Part shown: in pieces, positions 11,890 to 23,700 of the stretch
Layout of the letters: each line of letters begins with the position of its first letter
Position numbering within the stretch: the stretch's first letter is position 1
Assembly (NCBI GenBank): GCA_051294375.1
Contig: CM119263.1
Coordinates: 30,926,053-30,990,052 of the forward strand
Source of the DNA: Paraspadella gotoi
Taxonomy: Eukaryota; Chaetognatha
Direction of reading: 5' to 3'
DNA length: 64,000 bases
Notes under the pieces: generated by a model
The model's database searches: none
Seen by the model: only the letters and a program-made list of their open reading frames with translations
What the model was told of the DNA's origin: nothing
Translations under genes and position numbers: made by a program

Positions 11890-12603
11890 TGATAGAAATT
11901 AGAGATGAGAGAGACGATGAAGAGGGAGAAGAGAGAAAGAGAGAGAGTGAGGGAAAGGGAGAGAGAGAGAGAGGAGAGAGAGAGAGAAGAGAGAGAAGAG
12001 AGACGAGAGAGAGAGAGGAAGAGAGAAGAGAGAGAGAGAAGGAGAAAGAAAGAATGAGGGAGGATAAGTTTGGAGTACTCACCTTAAATCTTACCAGTCG
12101 CCTCACTAAGAGATTCGCCAACTGCAGTCCCATTTCAGCTCGACCCCCGCTGACCTTTTGCCTTACCCTTCAGTCCCTATTGACCGAGGTAAGTTTTAGA
12201 GCTGAGATTTGCGAGGGGACAAGAGAGAGAGAGATAGACGAGAGCGAGAGAGAGAGACGATGAGAGAGGAGAGAAGACGGGAGAGAAGAGAGAAAGAGAA
12301 AGATAGAGAGGGAGGAGAGGGAGGGAGAGAACCTAGGGAAAGAAAGGCATGAGGAGAAAGAGAAGTAGAAAGAGAAAGAGAGAAAGAAGAGAAGAAGAAA
12401 AACGTAAAAAAGAAAAAGAAAAAGGAATCTAATGCTGGTCGTTTTGGGGAAAAAGAAAGAGGGCGAGAAAGGGGGGGAGGGGAAGGGGGGACGGGAGGAA
12501 GAGGAGGAGGAAGAGGAGAAGAGAGAGGCTATGACATTTGGGGCTTAAGATTATGATCATTAAGAAAGGCGGTTGTCGTCTCGGAGAGAGCATTTTTGGG
12601 AGG

Positions 12604-12649
<46 letters not shown>

Positions 12650-13169
12650 GAGAGAGAGAGAGAGATAAAGAAAAAGGAAAGGAGAGAGTAGGATGAGAGA
12701 GTGGGAGCAATGAGATAGGGAGAGAGAGAGGGATTGAGAGAAATTGATTAGATGAATTTTGATTTTTTTATGCTCAAAATGTTAAATTTAAACAATTACA
12801 ATTGTTAATGAGAGATGAGATATAGAGAGTAGACGAGAGAGAGAGAGAGAGAGAGAGATATGAGAGAAAGATGAAGAGGAGACGACACGAGAGAGAGAAG
12901 AGATAGAGGCGAACGGTCATTGCCTCATGAGAATCATTTGGAAGGGAATTCCGACGATGTTCATCTGCGGAGGAAGAGGAAGAGGAGGAGGAGGAGGAGG
13001 AGGAGGAGGAAGAATAGGAGGCGAAGAAGGAATAGTAGGAAAGACAAAGAGAGGGAGGGAGGGAAGAGGAGATAAAGGAGGAGGAAGAGAAAGGGAAGGA
13101 GAAGAGGAAGAGGAAGTGAAATGTGAGAAAGAAGGGAAGGAGAAAGGGAGGGAGAGAGAGAGGGAGAGA

Positions 13170-13206
<37 letters not shown>
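11890..13206 (+). repeat. Purine-rich GA-satellite block
   Basis: Most of this block is G/A on the plus strand: (GA)n runs at about 11950-12050, 12225-12330, 12605-12665, 12835-12860 and 13150-13204, plus a (GGA)n stretch at 12970-13015. Ordinary sequence interrupts it at 12060-12215 and 12730-12830. Apparent ORFs are Arg/Glu/Gly repeats. Confidence 0.8.
12062..12189. CDS. Candidate exon, strand unresolved
   Basis: This unbiased island inside the GA satellite can be read both ways. On plus it is open and ends at a perfect donor, GAG|GTAAGT (12189/12190). On minus an ATG with good context (AAATGG, 12133) opens MGLQLANLLVRRLVRFK and ends at another perfect donor, AAG|GTGAGT. I cannot choose between them from sequence alone. 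No domain is recognisable. Confidence 0.25.
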
Positions 13207-13207
<1 letters not shown>

Positions 13208-13259
13208 GATTAATGAGGCGCGTTAGAAAAAATTAGCCATAATTCTGCTACTTAAAACC

Positions 13260-14190
13260 AACTCGACAGAACAGAGCCAAATCTTTCCTTTCTTTCTTTA
13301 TATACCTCATCAGGTTTTCAAAGAAACACTGATCATTTTTAGTTAAACTTAATTTTAATTTTAGTCATAATCTTAATTGTAAATCATTCTTCTTATCATG
13401 TGTCAGGTTTGAAAATCCGGTCGCCAATGAAATATTTGATCAGTTATCTTGCGAGAGGATTCAAATAAGTAATAGATCATTAAATGTTAAACTTGACTAC
13501 AATTTCTTTAATTAAAAATAAATGAAAAGTTGACCACCCCACAGGAATTATTTAATAACATAATTAGTTATTATTGTAAGAGAATCAATTTCTGTCAAAA
13601 AGTAAAAATCATAAAAATTCTCTCTTCCCAATTGGCAGAGCGGGTTATTGCTATGGGATAAAGTTCATGTATAAGCGAAAGAACAATACCAAAAATTGAA
13701 ATTTAAATCCTTTTTTACTAATGAGTCTCCCAAAAAAATGAAAGCAGTTACAAGGGAGGCGATGTTTAATGTCCACTCAAGATTTTAAAAAATTTGCTTC
13801 AAAAAATGTTGGATGCCAGAATTGAAGATCAAGGGCAGCTTTGCAGGATGTGAAAACGAATGCTAAAGAGAAAAAAAAGAAATTAATCTTACGTATTATC
13901 TTATTTCAGTCGAACAATGTTTAGAAAACTTAAAAATACGGGTTTAAAATTTAATTTTTTAAAAGGCTTTCTAGTACATGAATACTTTTGAATAGCAGGA
14001 ATAGAATAAGTCTTCCTTTCCGAGTAGGAGTTAACTGTTTAAAATTATATATAAATCTAAATTGTACATCAACAAACATTATTTCCGACGAAAAGGTATT
14101 TTATTAATACACTCATTGATTTAGTTACAAGTTTATTATTTTATTACAGATATTTGTTATTGTACATATCTTTTATTATGCTTTATTTAA
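13260..14190. other. AT-rich intergenic region upstream of the Kelch gene's 3' end
   Basis: No open frame of note and no recognised repeat; generally AT-rich sequence. Confidence 0.5.
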
Positions 14191-14217
14191 AAATATTTTA
14201 CTCGCCTTCATCTGAGT

Positions 14218-16292
14218 TTAGTCCCATACTCGAATCTTGACGACGTGAGAAGAGAGTCGCCCAGTTCCTCGCCATCCGCCAACAACGAAGACGCTTCCAC
14301 CCGCATATGCTGCTCTGTGTTCCCAGATGCTGGTTTCGCCTTCCTGAGTCGGAAGTTCGTCCCTTTCGCTCCAATCCTTGGTTTCCAAGTCGAAAAGCCA
14401 AGTCTCGCCCTCCACCACTATAGTTCCTGTATAAGTACATCCTTGATTGCATTGGCCAATTAAAAGGGTCCAACTAATAACGAAGTAGTTGTGGTGGTAG
14501 AACTTAAAGACAAATCCCTAGAGACGATCCTTACCCATGTCTCAATGGCTGAGCGGGATAAATTGACTTAACTCTGCATCCCATGTTCAGAATTTGTGTA
14601 CCGACTGTAATGTGTATATGTCTTAGATCTTTTGAGACAGGCGATCACTGATTGTTTGCAACTCTGCAGTCCTTCGTCTCCAAGGAATCACAGGCAATCC
14701 TATCCTTGCCATTCTGTTTATTTCTTACGTTTTTATTGTAGTTCTGCATTTACTTTCTAACTGTTTCATTACCTCCCCAGCCGCCGACGAGAAAGAGTTG
14801 TCGCTGACTTATGGCGGTCAGACTCACGCTGTCGCGGGGAGAAGGCTTAACCGCTGAGACAACGATTTCTGTCCACGAAGGAGACTTCATGTCGAAGCAC
14901 CAGAGGTCGTCGAGGCGACCTCTTTAAAGAAAAAGGGTTTAATTTATTAAATTATATATGGAAAACAGTTATAAATACTATTACTTCCTTTAACAATTGG
15001 TAATTTTGTCATGTTTGAGATAAAAATATTTTTATATTCTAATCCCTTCAGTAATCCTACTTGTCCCAAACTCCGCCAAAGACGTAAGCCTTCGCCTTCA
15101 CCGCCGCGCATCCTGTCTTGTATCTCGGTTTTGGTCTTGGTCCCTCAGTGGAGACATCCGCCCATCGCTTTGTTGAAGGCGAAAAGCGGACGAGTTGATT
15201 GGTGCGACCGTCAGAGTCTCTTTCGCCGCCTTCAAGGTCCGACGGGGACGGATCATCACCCCAACCGCCGAAGAAGTAACAGTCTCTTCGGTCCGCACAG
15301 AGGCTCGAATTATAAGCACCACCCTGCAAAATTCCCTAACTCCTCATTCGCCCTGCCAATCAAGTAGTCCGTCCACGAGCTCATGAACCATCTTCCACTC
15401 GGCTTTGGCCATTGGCACAAAAGTCGTTTCCAACGTCGTGGCGAACAACAAAATATTATTTTTTAGCAACAATAACAATTTTTAAATAAAATATTTTTAT
15501 ATGATTTTATTTTTTCTCATTACTGCATACCGTCATACAATACTTGACTTGGTTTTCAGTTGGTGAAGATTGTTTCGTCAGCATGGGGTTATTATATGGT
15601 TACACTCACTCTCTCTCTCTTTCTCTCTCTTATTAGTTCAGATTCGTTTCACTATCTCCACCTTTTCGCATCTCTGTTTCTGTATTTAAATTTGCGCCGC
15701 GAGTACTCGCGGAGCAGCTCTATAATTCACTTTTAGGTCGCTCGGTCGGTATGTCTGTCCGTCGGTCTGTCCCGCTTGCGTTAAAAATGCTCATAACTCG
15801 CTCATTTGTTAAGACGGGAAAAAACTTCAAATCAAAGTGACTTCTAGCGCCGCCTTCAGGAAATCCTCCAACTACAAAGAATAAAAGGCTATTTCCGATG
15901 CATGCGTGTCATAAATACACAGGCACGCATTAGAAGGACCGATCATCGTTCTATAACCAATTGAAATCAACTTTACTCAAATCTTTTAACAAAGATCTTT
16001 TATACCTTTCATAAGAGTAGATCTCATTTCTTTCTTTCCCTCCATCGTATCCTCCAAACAAATACAGCAGACCACCGTCCATCCCGGGCGGAACGTCGCC
16101 CTCAGTCTCGTCCACCGACCAAGAGTGAGACTCGGGATGAAGTCGCCACACTAATTCAGGGAAGAGGCTTTCGCCTTCTCCCACTCCGCTGAAGACGTGG
16201 ATCTGATCGTCCAGACTCACGACGACGGGACATTCGGAGCCGGGAAATGAGGCCTCGGGATTCGTGGCGGAGAAATTGGGGATCAGAGTCAT
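14218..16292 (-). CDS. Kelch-repeat beta-propeller protein, five exons
   Basis: Minus-strand exons: 16006-16292 (ATG at 16292), one unresolved exon near 15354-15450, 15061-15323, 14773-14921 and 14218-14426 (TAA-terminated). Junction phases agree for the last three exons. Kelch hallmarks recur: YLFGGYDGG in exon 1, CYFFGGWGDD and YVFGGVWDK in exon 3, DLWCFDMKSPSW and LFLVGGWGG in exon 4, TWLFDLETKDW and VFVVGGWRG in exon 5. There are about five or six blades in about 330 residues, with no visible BTB, F-box or signal peptide. Such proteins usually serve as protein-interaction propellers; no partner can be inferred. The second exon lacks a clean acceptor and donor, so it may be mis-sequenced. 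An F2 repeat sits in intron 1. Confidence 0.8.
15690..15935 (+). repeat. Foldback repeat family F2, copy 3, in the Kelch intron
   Basis: It starts GCGCCGCGAGTACTCGCGGA, continues TAGGTCGCTCGGTCGGT and TAGCGCCGCCTTCAGGAAAT, and ends with TGTCATAAATACACAGGCAC. It lies between exon 1 and the next exon of the Kelch gene, antisense to it. Confidence 0.55.
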
Positions 16293-16384
16293 GGGCAGAG
16301 GAGAAGGGAGAGAGATGGAGGGAGGGAGATCTAGAAAAGAGAAAAGTTCGTTTGCTAATTTTGTTTACTTAAAATCATACTCAT

Positions 16385-16445
16385 GAAATCTATGAAATTG
16401 GTACAACCAATATGTGTTTAACCAATATCGTCATAATCTATTTCT
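16385..16445 (+). repeat. Dispersed repeat F3 fragment
   Basis: It shares TGAAATTGGTACAACCAATA with the copy at 58258; a related start is seen at 26575. It is a short fragment of unknown type. Confidence 0.4.
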
Positions 16446-16618
16446 ACTTTGTTTTGTTTCATTATTTAACTTACTGAGTAAAATCTGTTTTAAAATATTT
16501 TATCCTTAAAAGTTTTAACAATTGTCTAAGACGAAATGATTCTTATGTCTAGAAAAAAAAATTGGCTGGCGATGCTAAGTTTTTTCCCCAAGTTTTGCAC
16601 ATTAAAAAAAGTCAATGA

Positions 16619-16624
16619 TTTATT
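16619..16624 (-). terminator. Poly(A) signal of the HEPN-NACHT gene
   Basis: AATAAA on the minus strand begins about 7 bases after the TGA stop at 16631-16633. The 3' UTR would be very short. Confidence 0.45.
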
Positions 16625-16630
16625 TTCTAA

Positions 16631-19532
16631 TCATAAGGCAAAATTGATATTTTTATTGGTATTATATACTAAAAACATTGTAATGCGCTCTTGCACGGTT
16701 AAAAGAGTACATGATAACTTACGGCTTTTTGAAACTTTTGGTGCTTTTCCAACGAGAACTTTGGATTCGCGAGTTGCATGCTTTTCCCTTATAAACCATC
16801 CAAGGTTGGGAAAACATATATAAATATAATCATTTGAGTTACAAAACAAATCCTTGATCACAAAAAGAGATTTTTCTGGCCAACTTGCCGTGAACTTTGC
16901 AACTTGAAGTAGCCTTTCCAGCTTCTTCATGAGTCTTTCGGGTAGTTTGCAGTAGGAGCAGTTCGGATTGTTATAGTGGAACAGTAAATAGTCCAACAAA
17001 TGTTCATTCAAATGTTTTTTTAGCATCTTGGCCTCTCGTGTGTTAACATGCTTAATTTCTTTCTTTATGCAGTGGAATAATTGAAGAACTTCCGATTTAA
17101 ATTTCGGTAGCTTAATGCCTAACTCCAATACATTGGCAGATATTTGAGACAGTCGCCATTTTGTTACGTTTATCGTCGATCGAAAAGTGTGTTTGATGAA
17201 TCTGATTAAAGAAACGACTCGTTTGGCTGTCATCGTTTTGCTCTTGATGATCAAAGTCAAGATACATTGAAAAATTGAGATGGTCGAGTTTTGAATTTCT
17301 GTTGGAGTAGAAGGTAGAGGCAATGTGTCTTGATTGTTCATGAGAAACAGAGCGACAACGAATTCACGGATGTTTCGGTGATGAAATCGATAGAAAGAGT
17401 GAGTTGCTGCTCCATCAATCTGTACGCGTTCCATGATGCTGAGACGCAGCACAGTTTCAACTTCGTCTGGAGCCAAAGTTTTGTGTAGTTGCTCCCTCAA
17501 GTCCTTTTCAGAAAGATCTTTAAACCCAGCCGGAGAATTTCCATTACAAAAAAACACGGCCCCTCCAAGGCTGCTGAGTAATATCATGTTTTCATTGAGC
17601 AGCTCATTGATTCCTAATTGAGCCATTTTCTTTCTCTTGTTTTCCAGTGCTTGACTCTCTTTTTGTTCATCAATTATTTTGAAAGCATCAGATTTTAGGG
17701 ACAAAGTGAACAATCCTTTGTAAATGTCAGTTTCATCATTAAGATCTTTGCTGATGACGTCATCATCATACAATGTGCAGATTAATGTTGTGTACAGAGG
17801 AATACACATCAAACGTTTTACAAATGGATTATTCTGAAAAGCATCCAGGATACGTTTTTTCTTCGATCCCGCATCCAATTTATATGCATATTGTTGAATA
17901 AAATCTTCACATTGTTTTTCTGTAAGATCTTGAATTGTAAACTCCCAGAGGTTTGGTAGAATGTTATCAATAGCTTCCTTTCCTTCCAGTCTAGACAAAA
18001 AAATAAAGGAGCTCTCTGGATATGTCTCTTGAGAGTTTTTGATCCATTTGTTCAAGTTAAAATCACCTTCATCCAATCCATCCAAGACCCAAAGGATGTC
18101 TTTTTCATACTTGAATAGGATTGTATTCAATCTTGTTTTTTCTTCTGATGTCAACTGATTCAGGGATGGAAATTGCTTGAGCATGTTGTCACAGAGACTT
18201 TTGTTGGAATCGATATCCTTGACATCGAGTCTTATGACAAGACGAAACTTCTTAAGACAATCGCCCAATTCCCATTGTAGTACTAGTCGCTTGGAAGCTG
18301 TGGTTTTACCTCTTCCTCCGGCAGCAGTAATAATTATATTTTTTATGTCATTGTGTTCCAATGTAGTAACTTCATCAATCATTTTGACAAATTCTTTGAA
18401 AGTCATCGAAGAGCTTAATGCGGATTTTGCCTCATCATTATCGTCAGATTCAGAAGCATATTCATCCTCACTGCTGTCATATGATTCTTTCTCGTCATCG
18501 ATGCTGTCTTCAACATCACCTCGTTTTGCTCCATTGTGGGAATCTTCAGAATCTTTTTCAGAAACTCTTGCTTGATTCTGATATTCAGCATTTGAAGATT
18601 CGGTTTGAGGTTTTTCAACAGTGGGACTTATATTCTTAAAGTTTACTCCAATTTTTTTCTGCAGTAATGCTTCAGCTTCTGGTTGAGAAATGCCACCAAC
18701 ATAATTCTTTGATGACAAACTCACATTTATGTAAGTTCCCATGGTATCCAATGTGATATTTGTGCCAGCAACAGAATATCTGGTGTATTTGTTTTTGTAG
18801 TGTCTTTGTAGTAGATTGCTGGTATGTGCAAGTAATTCATCATCATTTAGTTTGTATGGGCGAGATAATTTTTCATGACTTTGCTTGTTATTCTCCCAAG
18901 CATCTAGGCGATCTAGTAATTGCGTTTGATTATCGTCTAATTTGTCCAATTTTGTTTTGATTTTTTCTTGCGACTCTTCAACATAATCCCTGAAGGAGGC
19001 AATGATTTTGGAAATATTTGCCTCTATCTGCTCTAGGTTATGCAAAGGTCCACTTTTGATATCCTCTAAGCAGTTCAACCAGTAGTCTCGCTCTCTCTCT
19101 CTCATCTAGCAGTTGGTTGCAAATCATCTTCAATTCATCGAACTCTGATTGAAATCGAGTCGCGTCCAATTCCAGTTTTGTTCCATGAGCCAAATTGTTT
19201 CTTTTGTTTTTCAACTGCTCAACGATTGGTCTCTTGTCAAGAGCAAAAAACCCAATGACATAAAAAAGTAACTTGAGTTCACAATCGGCAAAGACTGGAA
19301 CTTCTTTGTCCAAATAAGTCGTTTTTGGTTGAGACGCAAAAAATCTGTATTTCTTTACAATGTTGTGATTCTCGTAACACCATCTGTTCCAATGTTTATC
19401 TTCAAAAGGCTCATTGTATTTCTCTTGAAGCTTTAATTGATAAAATCCTTTCACCATATTTGGTCCGAATTGAAAAATGGCGAAGCAAAAGCGAAACCAT
19501 CTCTTCTCATCCTCTGTGTAACTTTTATACAT
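16631..19532 (-). CDS. HEPN-NACHT NLR-like receptor, frameshifted at a GA tract
   Basis: The ATG at 19532 opens a DZIP3-like HEPN domain (residues 1-140) with the catalytic-type motif RNNLAH (111-116). The frame then shifts at a GA run (19085-19103). The second frame (824 codons) has a coiled-coil-like stretch, an acidic Ser/Asp/Glu linker (about 185-235), and a NACHT NTPase with P-loop GGRGKTT (about 263), Walker B ILWVLDGLDEGD (about 337) and FIFLSR sensor. A FHHRNIREFVVALFL segment typical of the winged-helix end follows. There is no leucine-rich repeat. One more GA unit would join the two frames, so this may be a sequencing slip, an allele or a pseudogene. NACHT proteins act as signal-sensing switches in the cytosol; the RxxxxH motif suggests an RNase effector, which is inference. 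Confidence 0.85.
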
Positions 19533-20076
19533 TTTTGTGGTAAGTGGTATTCATAAACGATAATAACCCTTTTCAAAGATTGGATGTTTTAGTAGTTAAT
19601 ATGAACTATTACAAAATCACGATTCACTCAGCTTTTAAAAAACTGTATTAAAGATTGGATCAATACGGATTTATATTAAAAATTAATACACATTACCATT
19701 AATTTTTCTAATTCTACCAACTACGTTACAAACGTTGCTAGGGTTTTCCGAATTTAAAACTTAAAAAAAATATATGTACGATATCCAAATCAGCTTGTTC
19801 CATCGCGAAAGGAAATAGAAATGGTATTTAAAATTATTTAACATTTAAGTAAACACTTTTCAGTTTTCTGTTTTTTCTTCCCCTTCAAAAAACGCCCCTT
19901 GCTGAGTCACGCTCGATATCTTTAAATTTTTTCGGTGTTGAATTCAAAAGTCAATTTGAATCAAGATAAGAGTTTTTGAAACTCAGGTTCTTTACTTTCA
20001 AATATATGTGAACCAACTCGAGTCTTTACGCTCACGGAGATATTAGTGATATTATGAGTAATACTCAAAAACCCTA
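19533..20076. other. Spacer between the NACHT gene and the retroelement
   Basis: AT-rich spacer that should contain the NACHT gene's promoter. I see no convincing TATA box or other element. Confidence 0.4.
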
Positions 20077-21779
20077 ATGGTCAAGGTGTGGAAGGAGGCG
20101 AGGAGGGAGACCCGCGGCCTGCCCCTCCAAGTCCTATTCAGCAGATTCGCGGAAAGACTGTCGACGGTGACGCACTCGTGGCAAGCAATGGGCCCGATGT
20201 GCGAGACAGCATTGGCAAAACTGGAAGGTGCGATGTGGAAAATCATGAGAGGGATTCACGGGAACGGCCTCCCGACATGGTTCGTACACCTCCCTGCGAG
20301 GTTCCTAGGGTTGGGGCTCCCGAGCCTCAGGGAAATCACCATAATCGGTGGAATCAGGTCGGCGAGCTTGCTCCTAAGCCTGACGACCCCCATCAGGGGA
20401 CAGGACAGCCCCTTGGGACAAATACTCAAAGACTTCACTTCCTACGCCTTGGAGGTAGCGCGGCCAAGGATTAGCGGAATCGCCTCAGCAAAGAAGTGCC
20501 CGGAGACATCGACTTACCTGGCGGTCGAGTACCAAAACATGGGGCGGGTGATCCCCCTCTCCACCCTGAAAGGAGTAGGGCCCATCACCCTCCCGAAGCT
20601 AAGAGCAAAGGCGGCAGACTCCCAATACAACGGGGTCCTGTCCTGCCTCGCCACGGTGGGAGCGCGAGTCTAGAAAGGGGCAATAGTCTTCAAAGGGAAA
20701 AAGCCCTGCAGGGTGACCTTGATCCCCGATGTGGTCAAAGCGGCCAAGAAGGGGCTACGGGAAGTGGACCCCGACAACAAGAGCGCGGGCCACCATACCC
20801 CAGCGACCATGAGCTCAACGATGGTGGACAACGCCAAGCAGGGAAAAACATGTCTGTGGAACAAGACCCTAAAGACACCCAGAGGGATCCACGACCTATT
20901 GGAGGCGAAGCTAATCTTGGTCGCGGGAGCCAATAACCAAATAGCGGGGAACTACAGAAAAGCTAGTGTCAACAGGGGCAAGCCCCATCAACCTTGGAAG
21001 GTGTGCAACGCGTGCGGAGCCAGGACCCCGGCAGTCTTGGTCCTGAACCACGTGTACCTGGGCCCCCTTAGCAAGGGGGGTTCTGCCCGGCAACGAGAAG
21101 CCTGGTCATAAGGAAACACGACAAACTGACCAGGGAATACACGGATTCCTTTGCAGAGAAGAATGCGGAAAAGAGGGGAACCTTCCTTGAAATACCCAGT
21201 TCAACGAACCTGCAAAGAACAAAAGACCGGCCCCTCCTACAACAAAGAGTAGGAGCAAAACCGACGGACAAAAGGGTGGATGCAGTTGCGATCCAAGGAA
21301 TAGAAGCATTTGCCTTCGAGGCCTCGGTAACCACCAAGAGCGCGCACACGGCCCTCAAGAGCCAACAGCTGCACGCATACGCAGTGGACCTGGAAAAGGC
21401 CTTGGGGATCCACCCGAGGGGGTGGCCGCCGCAGGTCGTCTGGAGGAAGATGGGGCCGGATGAGATCCTGGATGCACCACCCCACTCGGGTGAGGCGAGG
21501 TCACCATGGCTCTCGCCCATGCCAAGAGTGGAACAGTCATTGACCGGCGCTTCAGAGAGGCAATGAAAGCAAGGAAGGAGGCTATCCAAGCCTTCATCAA
21601 GTCGTCTTCAGGGTGGCCAAGGATAAAAGAGCCAAGAGGAGAAAGCAGCTCTTCTGCGCAACCCAGCCGGAGATAGTGACCAGGCCCAGGGCTAAACCCC
21701 TGGCCCGAGACCTTGGCCTAGCATGGCCAGCAGCTAACCTGGATGGTCCGAGAGACCCTGGAATTCTGACTGTAAAGGA
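20077..21779 (+). pseudogene. R2-like non-LTR retrotransposon, 5'-truncated
   Basis: The G/C-rich codon use differs sharply from the flanks. The open frame carries the end of a reverse transcriptase of the site-specific LINE type (TWFVHLPARFLGLGLPSL thumb-like block), then a zinc-knuckle start (CNACGARTPAV...LNHV) and a RKHDKL block. A later DKRVDAV segment fits the restriction-like endonuclease of R2, NeSL, R4 or CRE families. The frame has an internal TAG at 20671 and shifts near 21060-21110. The catalytic RT core lies upstream and is missing. The probable 3' UTR runs to 21779. The family assignment is by motif recognition and the clade is uncertain. Confidence 0.65.
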
Positions 21780-22690
21780 GTGGCGTGGATGACCTCCTTC
21801 CTTGCTTTCACTGCCCCTCTAAAGCACCGGACGATGACTGTTCTGCTCTTGGTGTGGGCGAGGGCCATGGTGACCTCGCCTCCTGCAAGTGGGGTGGTGC
21901 GTCATAGGATCTCATCCAGCCCCGTCTTCCTCCAGACAACCTGTAGCGGCCACCCCCTCAGGGAGATCCCTGAGGCCTTTTCTAGGTCCACTGCGTACGC
22001 GTGCAGCTGTTGGCTCTTGAGGGCCATGTGAGCGCTCTTGGTCGTTACCGAGGCCTTGAAGGCGAATGCTTATTCTTTGGATCGTGACTGCATCCACCCT
22101 CTTGTCCGTTGGTTTTGCTCCTACTCTTTGGTGTAGGAGGGGCCGGTCTTTTGTTCTTTGGCAGGTTCGTCGAACTGGGTACTTCGAGGAAGGTTCTTGG
22201 GAATCCCCTCTTTTCCGCATTCTTCTCCACAAAGAAATCCGCGTATGCCCTGGTCAGCTCGTCGTGTCTCCTTATGACCAGGCTTCTCATTGCCGGGCAG
22301 ACCGCCCCCCTTGCTAGGGGGGCCCGCGCACACGTGGTTCAGGACCAAGACTGCCGGGGTCCTGGCTCCGCACGCGTTGCACTCCTTCTTCCAAGGTTGA
22401 TGAGGCTTGCCCCTGTCGACACTAGCTTTTCTGTAGTTCCCCGCTAACGTTTGGTTCTTGGCTCCCGCGACCAAGATTAGCTTTGCCTCCAGGAGGTGGT
22501 GGATCTCTCTGGGTGTCTTTAGGGTCTTGTTTTTCCCTGCTTGGCGTTGTCCACTATCGTTGAGCTCATGGTCGCCGGGGTATGGTGGGCCGCGCTCCTG
22601 TTGTCGGGGTCCGCTTCCCGTAGCCTCTTCTTGGCCGCTTTGACCACGTCGGGGATCAAGGTCACTCTGCGTGGCTTTTTCCCTTAGTGC
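21780..22690 (-). pseudogene. Second R2-like fragment in inverted orientation
   Basis: The minus strand repeats the plus-strand fragment from about 20,690 to 21,605, including the zinc-knuckle and endonuclease region (LVIRRHDELTRAYADFF). It differs by scattered substitutions and small indels, so it is a diverged copy rather than an exact fold-back. It lacks the last 175 bp or so of the first copy, and the two meet head-on at 21779/21780. Confidence 0.7.
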
Positions 22691-23142
22691 TTAATTTTCG
22701 GGAGAAAATATTTACTTTCTTTATTTTTTATTTTAAAATTTAAGAAAAATTTTTTATAGAGAATGGACTCGTCTTGAACTCAAAAGAGGTAGGCGTCAAC
22801 TGGAGTCTCTTGGTGGGCGTGGCAGCGTCAATTCGAGTAGGCGTGGCAGCGTCATTTCCGGTGGGCGTAAATGCGTTAGAGTGAATGAAGACGGAGGGAG
22901 AGAGAATTTCCTTTTAGTCATTAACCTTCTGGAGTACTTGCTAAGATTTGGAGTCAGAATGTTTAACTTAAAACTGAATATTTAAAAATATTTACAGGCT
23001 ACAGGCTACACAATAATATAAAGAACAAACATGCAGGTCACGTCGAAACAGCATGTATCTCTTGTCAAAAAAATTGTTCGGACTAAATATTTATTAATTT
23101 AATATTTTTATTTGATATATTTGACGGAGTTGGCATTAAATT
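22691..23142. other. AT-rich spacer with short GTGGGCGTGGCAGCGTCA repeats
   Basis: About three diverged copies of a GGCGTGGCAGCGTCA-type word lie at 22785-22870. Otherwise no gene is seen. Confidence 0.4.
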
Positions 23143-23400
23143 TTGGAAAATCAAAGGCGGGGTCGAAGTGTCGAATGTGGGAGCCTCCAAGGGCCCGTCA
23201 ATTCGGGATCAAAGTTCACAAAGGGCATCGGTGGGTCGACGGCTGAGGGCGTGCCCGTTGGGGCACCAAAGGATACAAAGGGCGTTTCGGGGTCGATGAG
23301 CCAGAGCGGCATCGATGCCGGCGCCCCTCTGGGAGATTTGACCTTCGTCGTGGCGATAAGGAGGTTAAGAGGGAGAGAGGGAGACAGAGAGAGAGAGGAG
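23143..23400 (+). CDS. Candidate exon, Gly/Ser-rich
   Basis: The plus frame from 23143 reads as ordinary, unbiased protein for about 75 codons (for example GVSGSMSQSGIDAGAPLGDL) before entering a GA tract near 23370. There is no clear acceptor, donor or domain. The opposite strand is also open. Treat it as a hypothesis only. Confidence 0.2.
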
Positions 23401-23504
23401 GAGAGGGAGAGAGAGGAAAAGAGGAATGTGAATGAGGAAAAAATGAAGAAGAAAAATAAAAAGGAAAACAGGTAAAGAAAAAAGAGGATTTATATTGTAG
23501 AATT

Positions 23505-23700
23505 AGAGTTATGGCAAAGATAAGAATAGGAGAAAATGGTATCAGAGTTATGGCAAAGATAAGAATAGGAAAAAATGGTATCAAAGTTATGGCAAAGATA
23601 AGAATAAGAGAAAATGGTATCAGAGTTATGGCAAAGATAAGAATAGGAGAAAGAAAATGGTATCAGAGTTATGGCAAAGATAAGAATAGGAGATGGCAGA
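23505..23700 (+). repeat. 39-bp tandem repeat, five copies
   Basis: The unit contains GTTATGGCAAAGATAAGAAT followed by AGGAGAAAATGGTATCAGA. It is in frame (13 codons) so plus and minus frames stay open. The last copies have a small insertion. Confidence 0.85.

Noticed and set aside
14245-14463. Plus-strand ORF over the Kelch gene
   Set aside because: Shadow of the last Kelch exon on the minus strand.
18177-18575. 132-codon plus ORF
   Set aside because: Shadow of the NACHT coding sequence on the minus strand.
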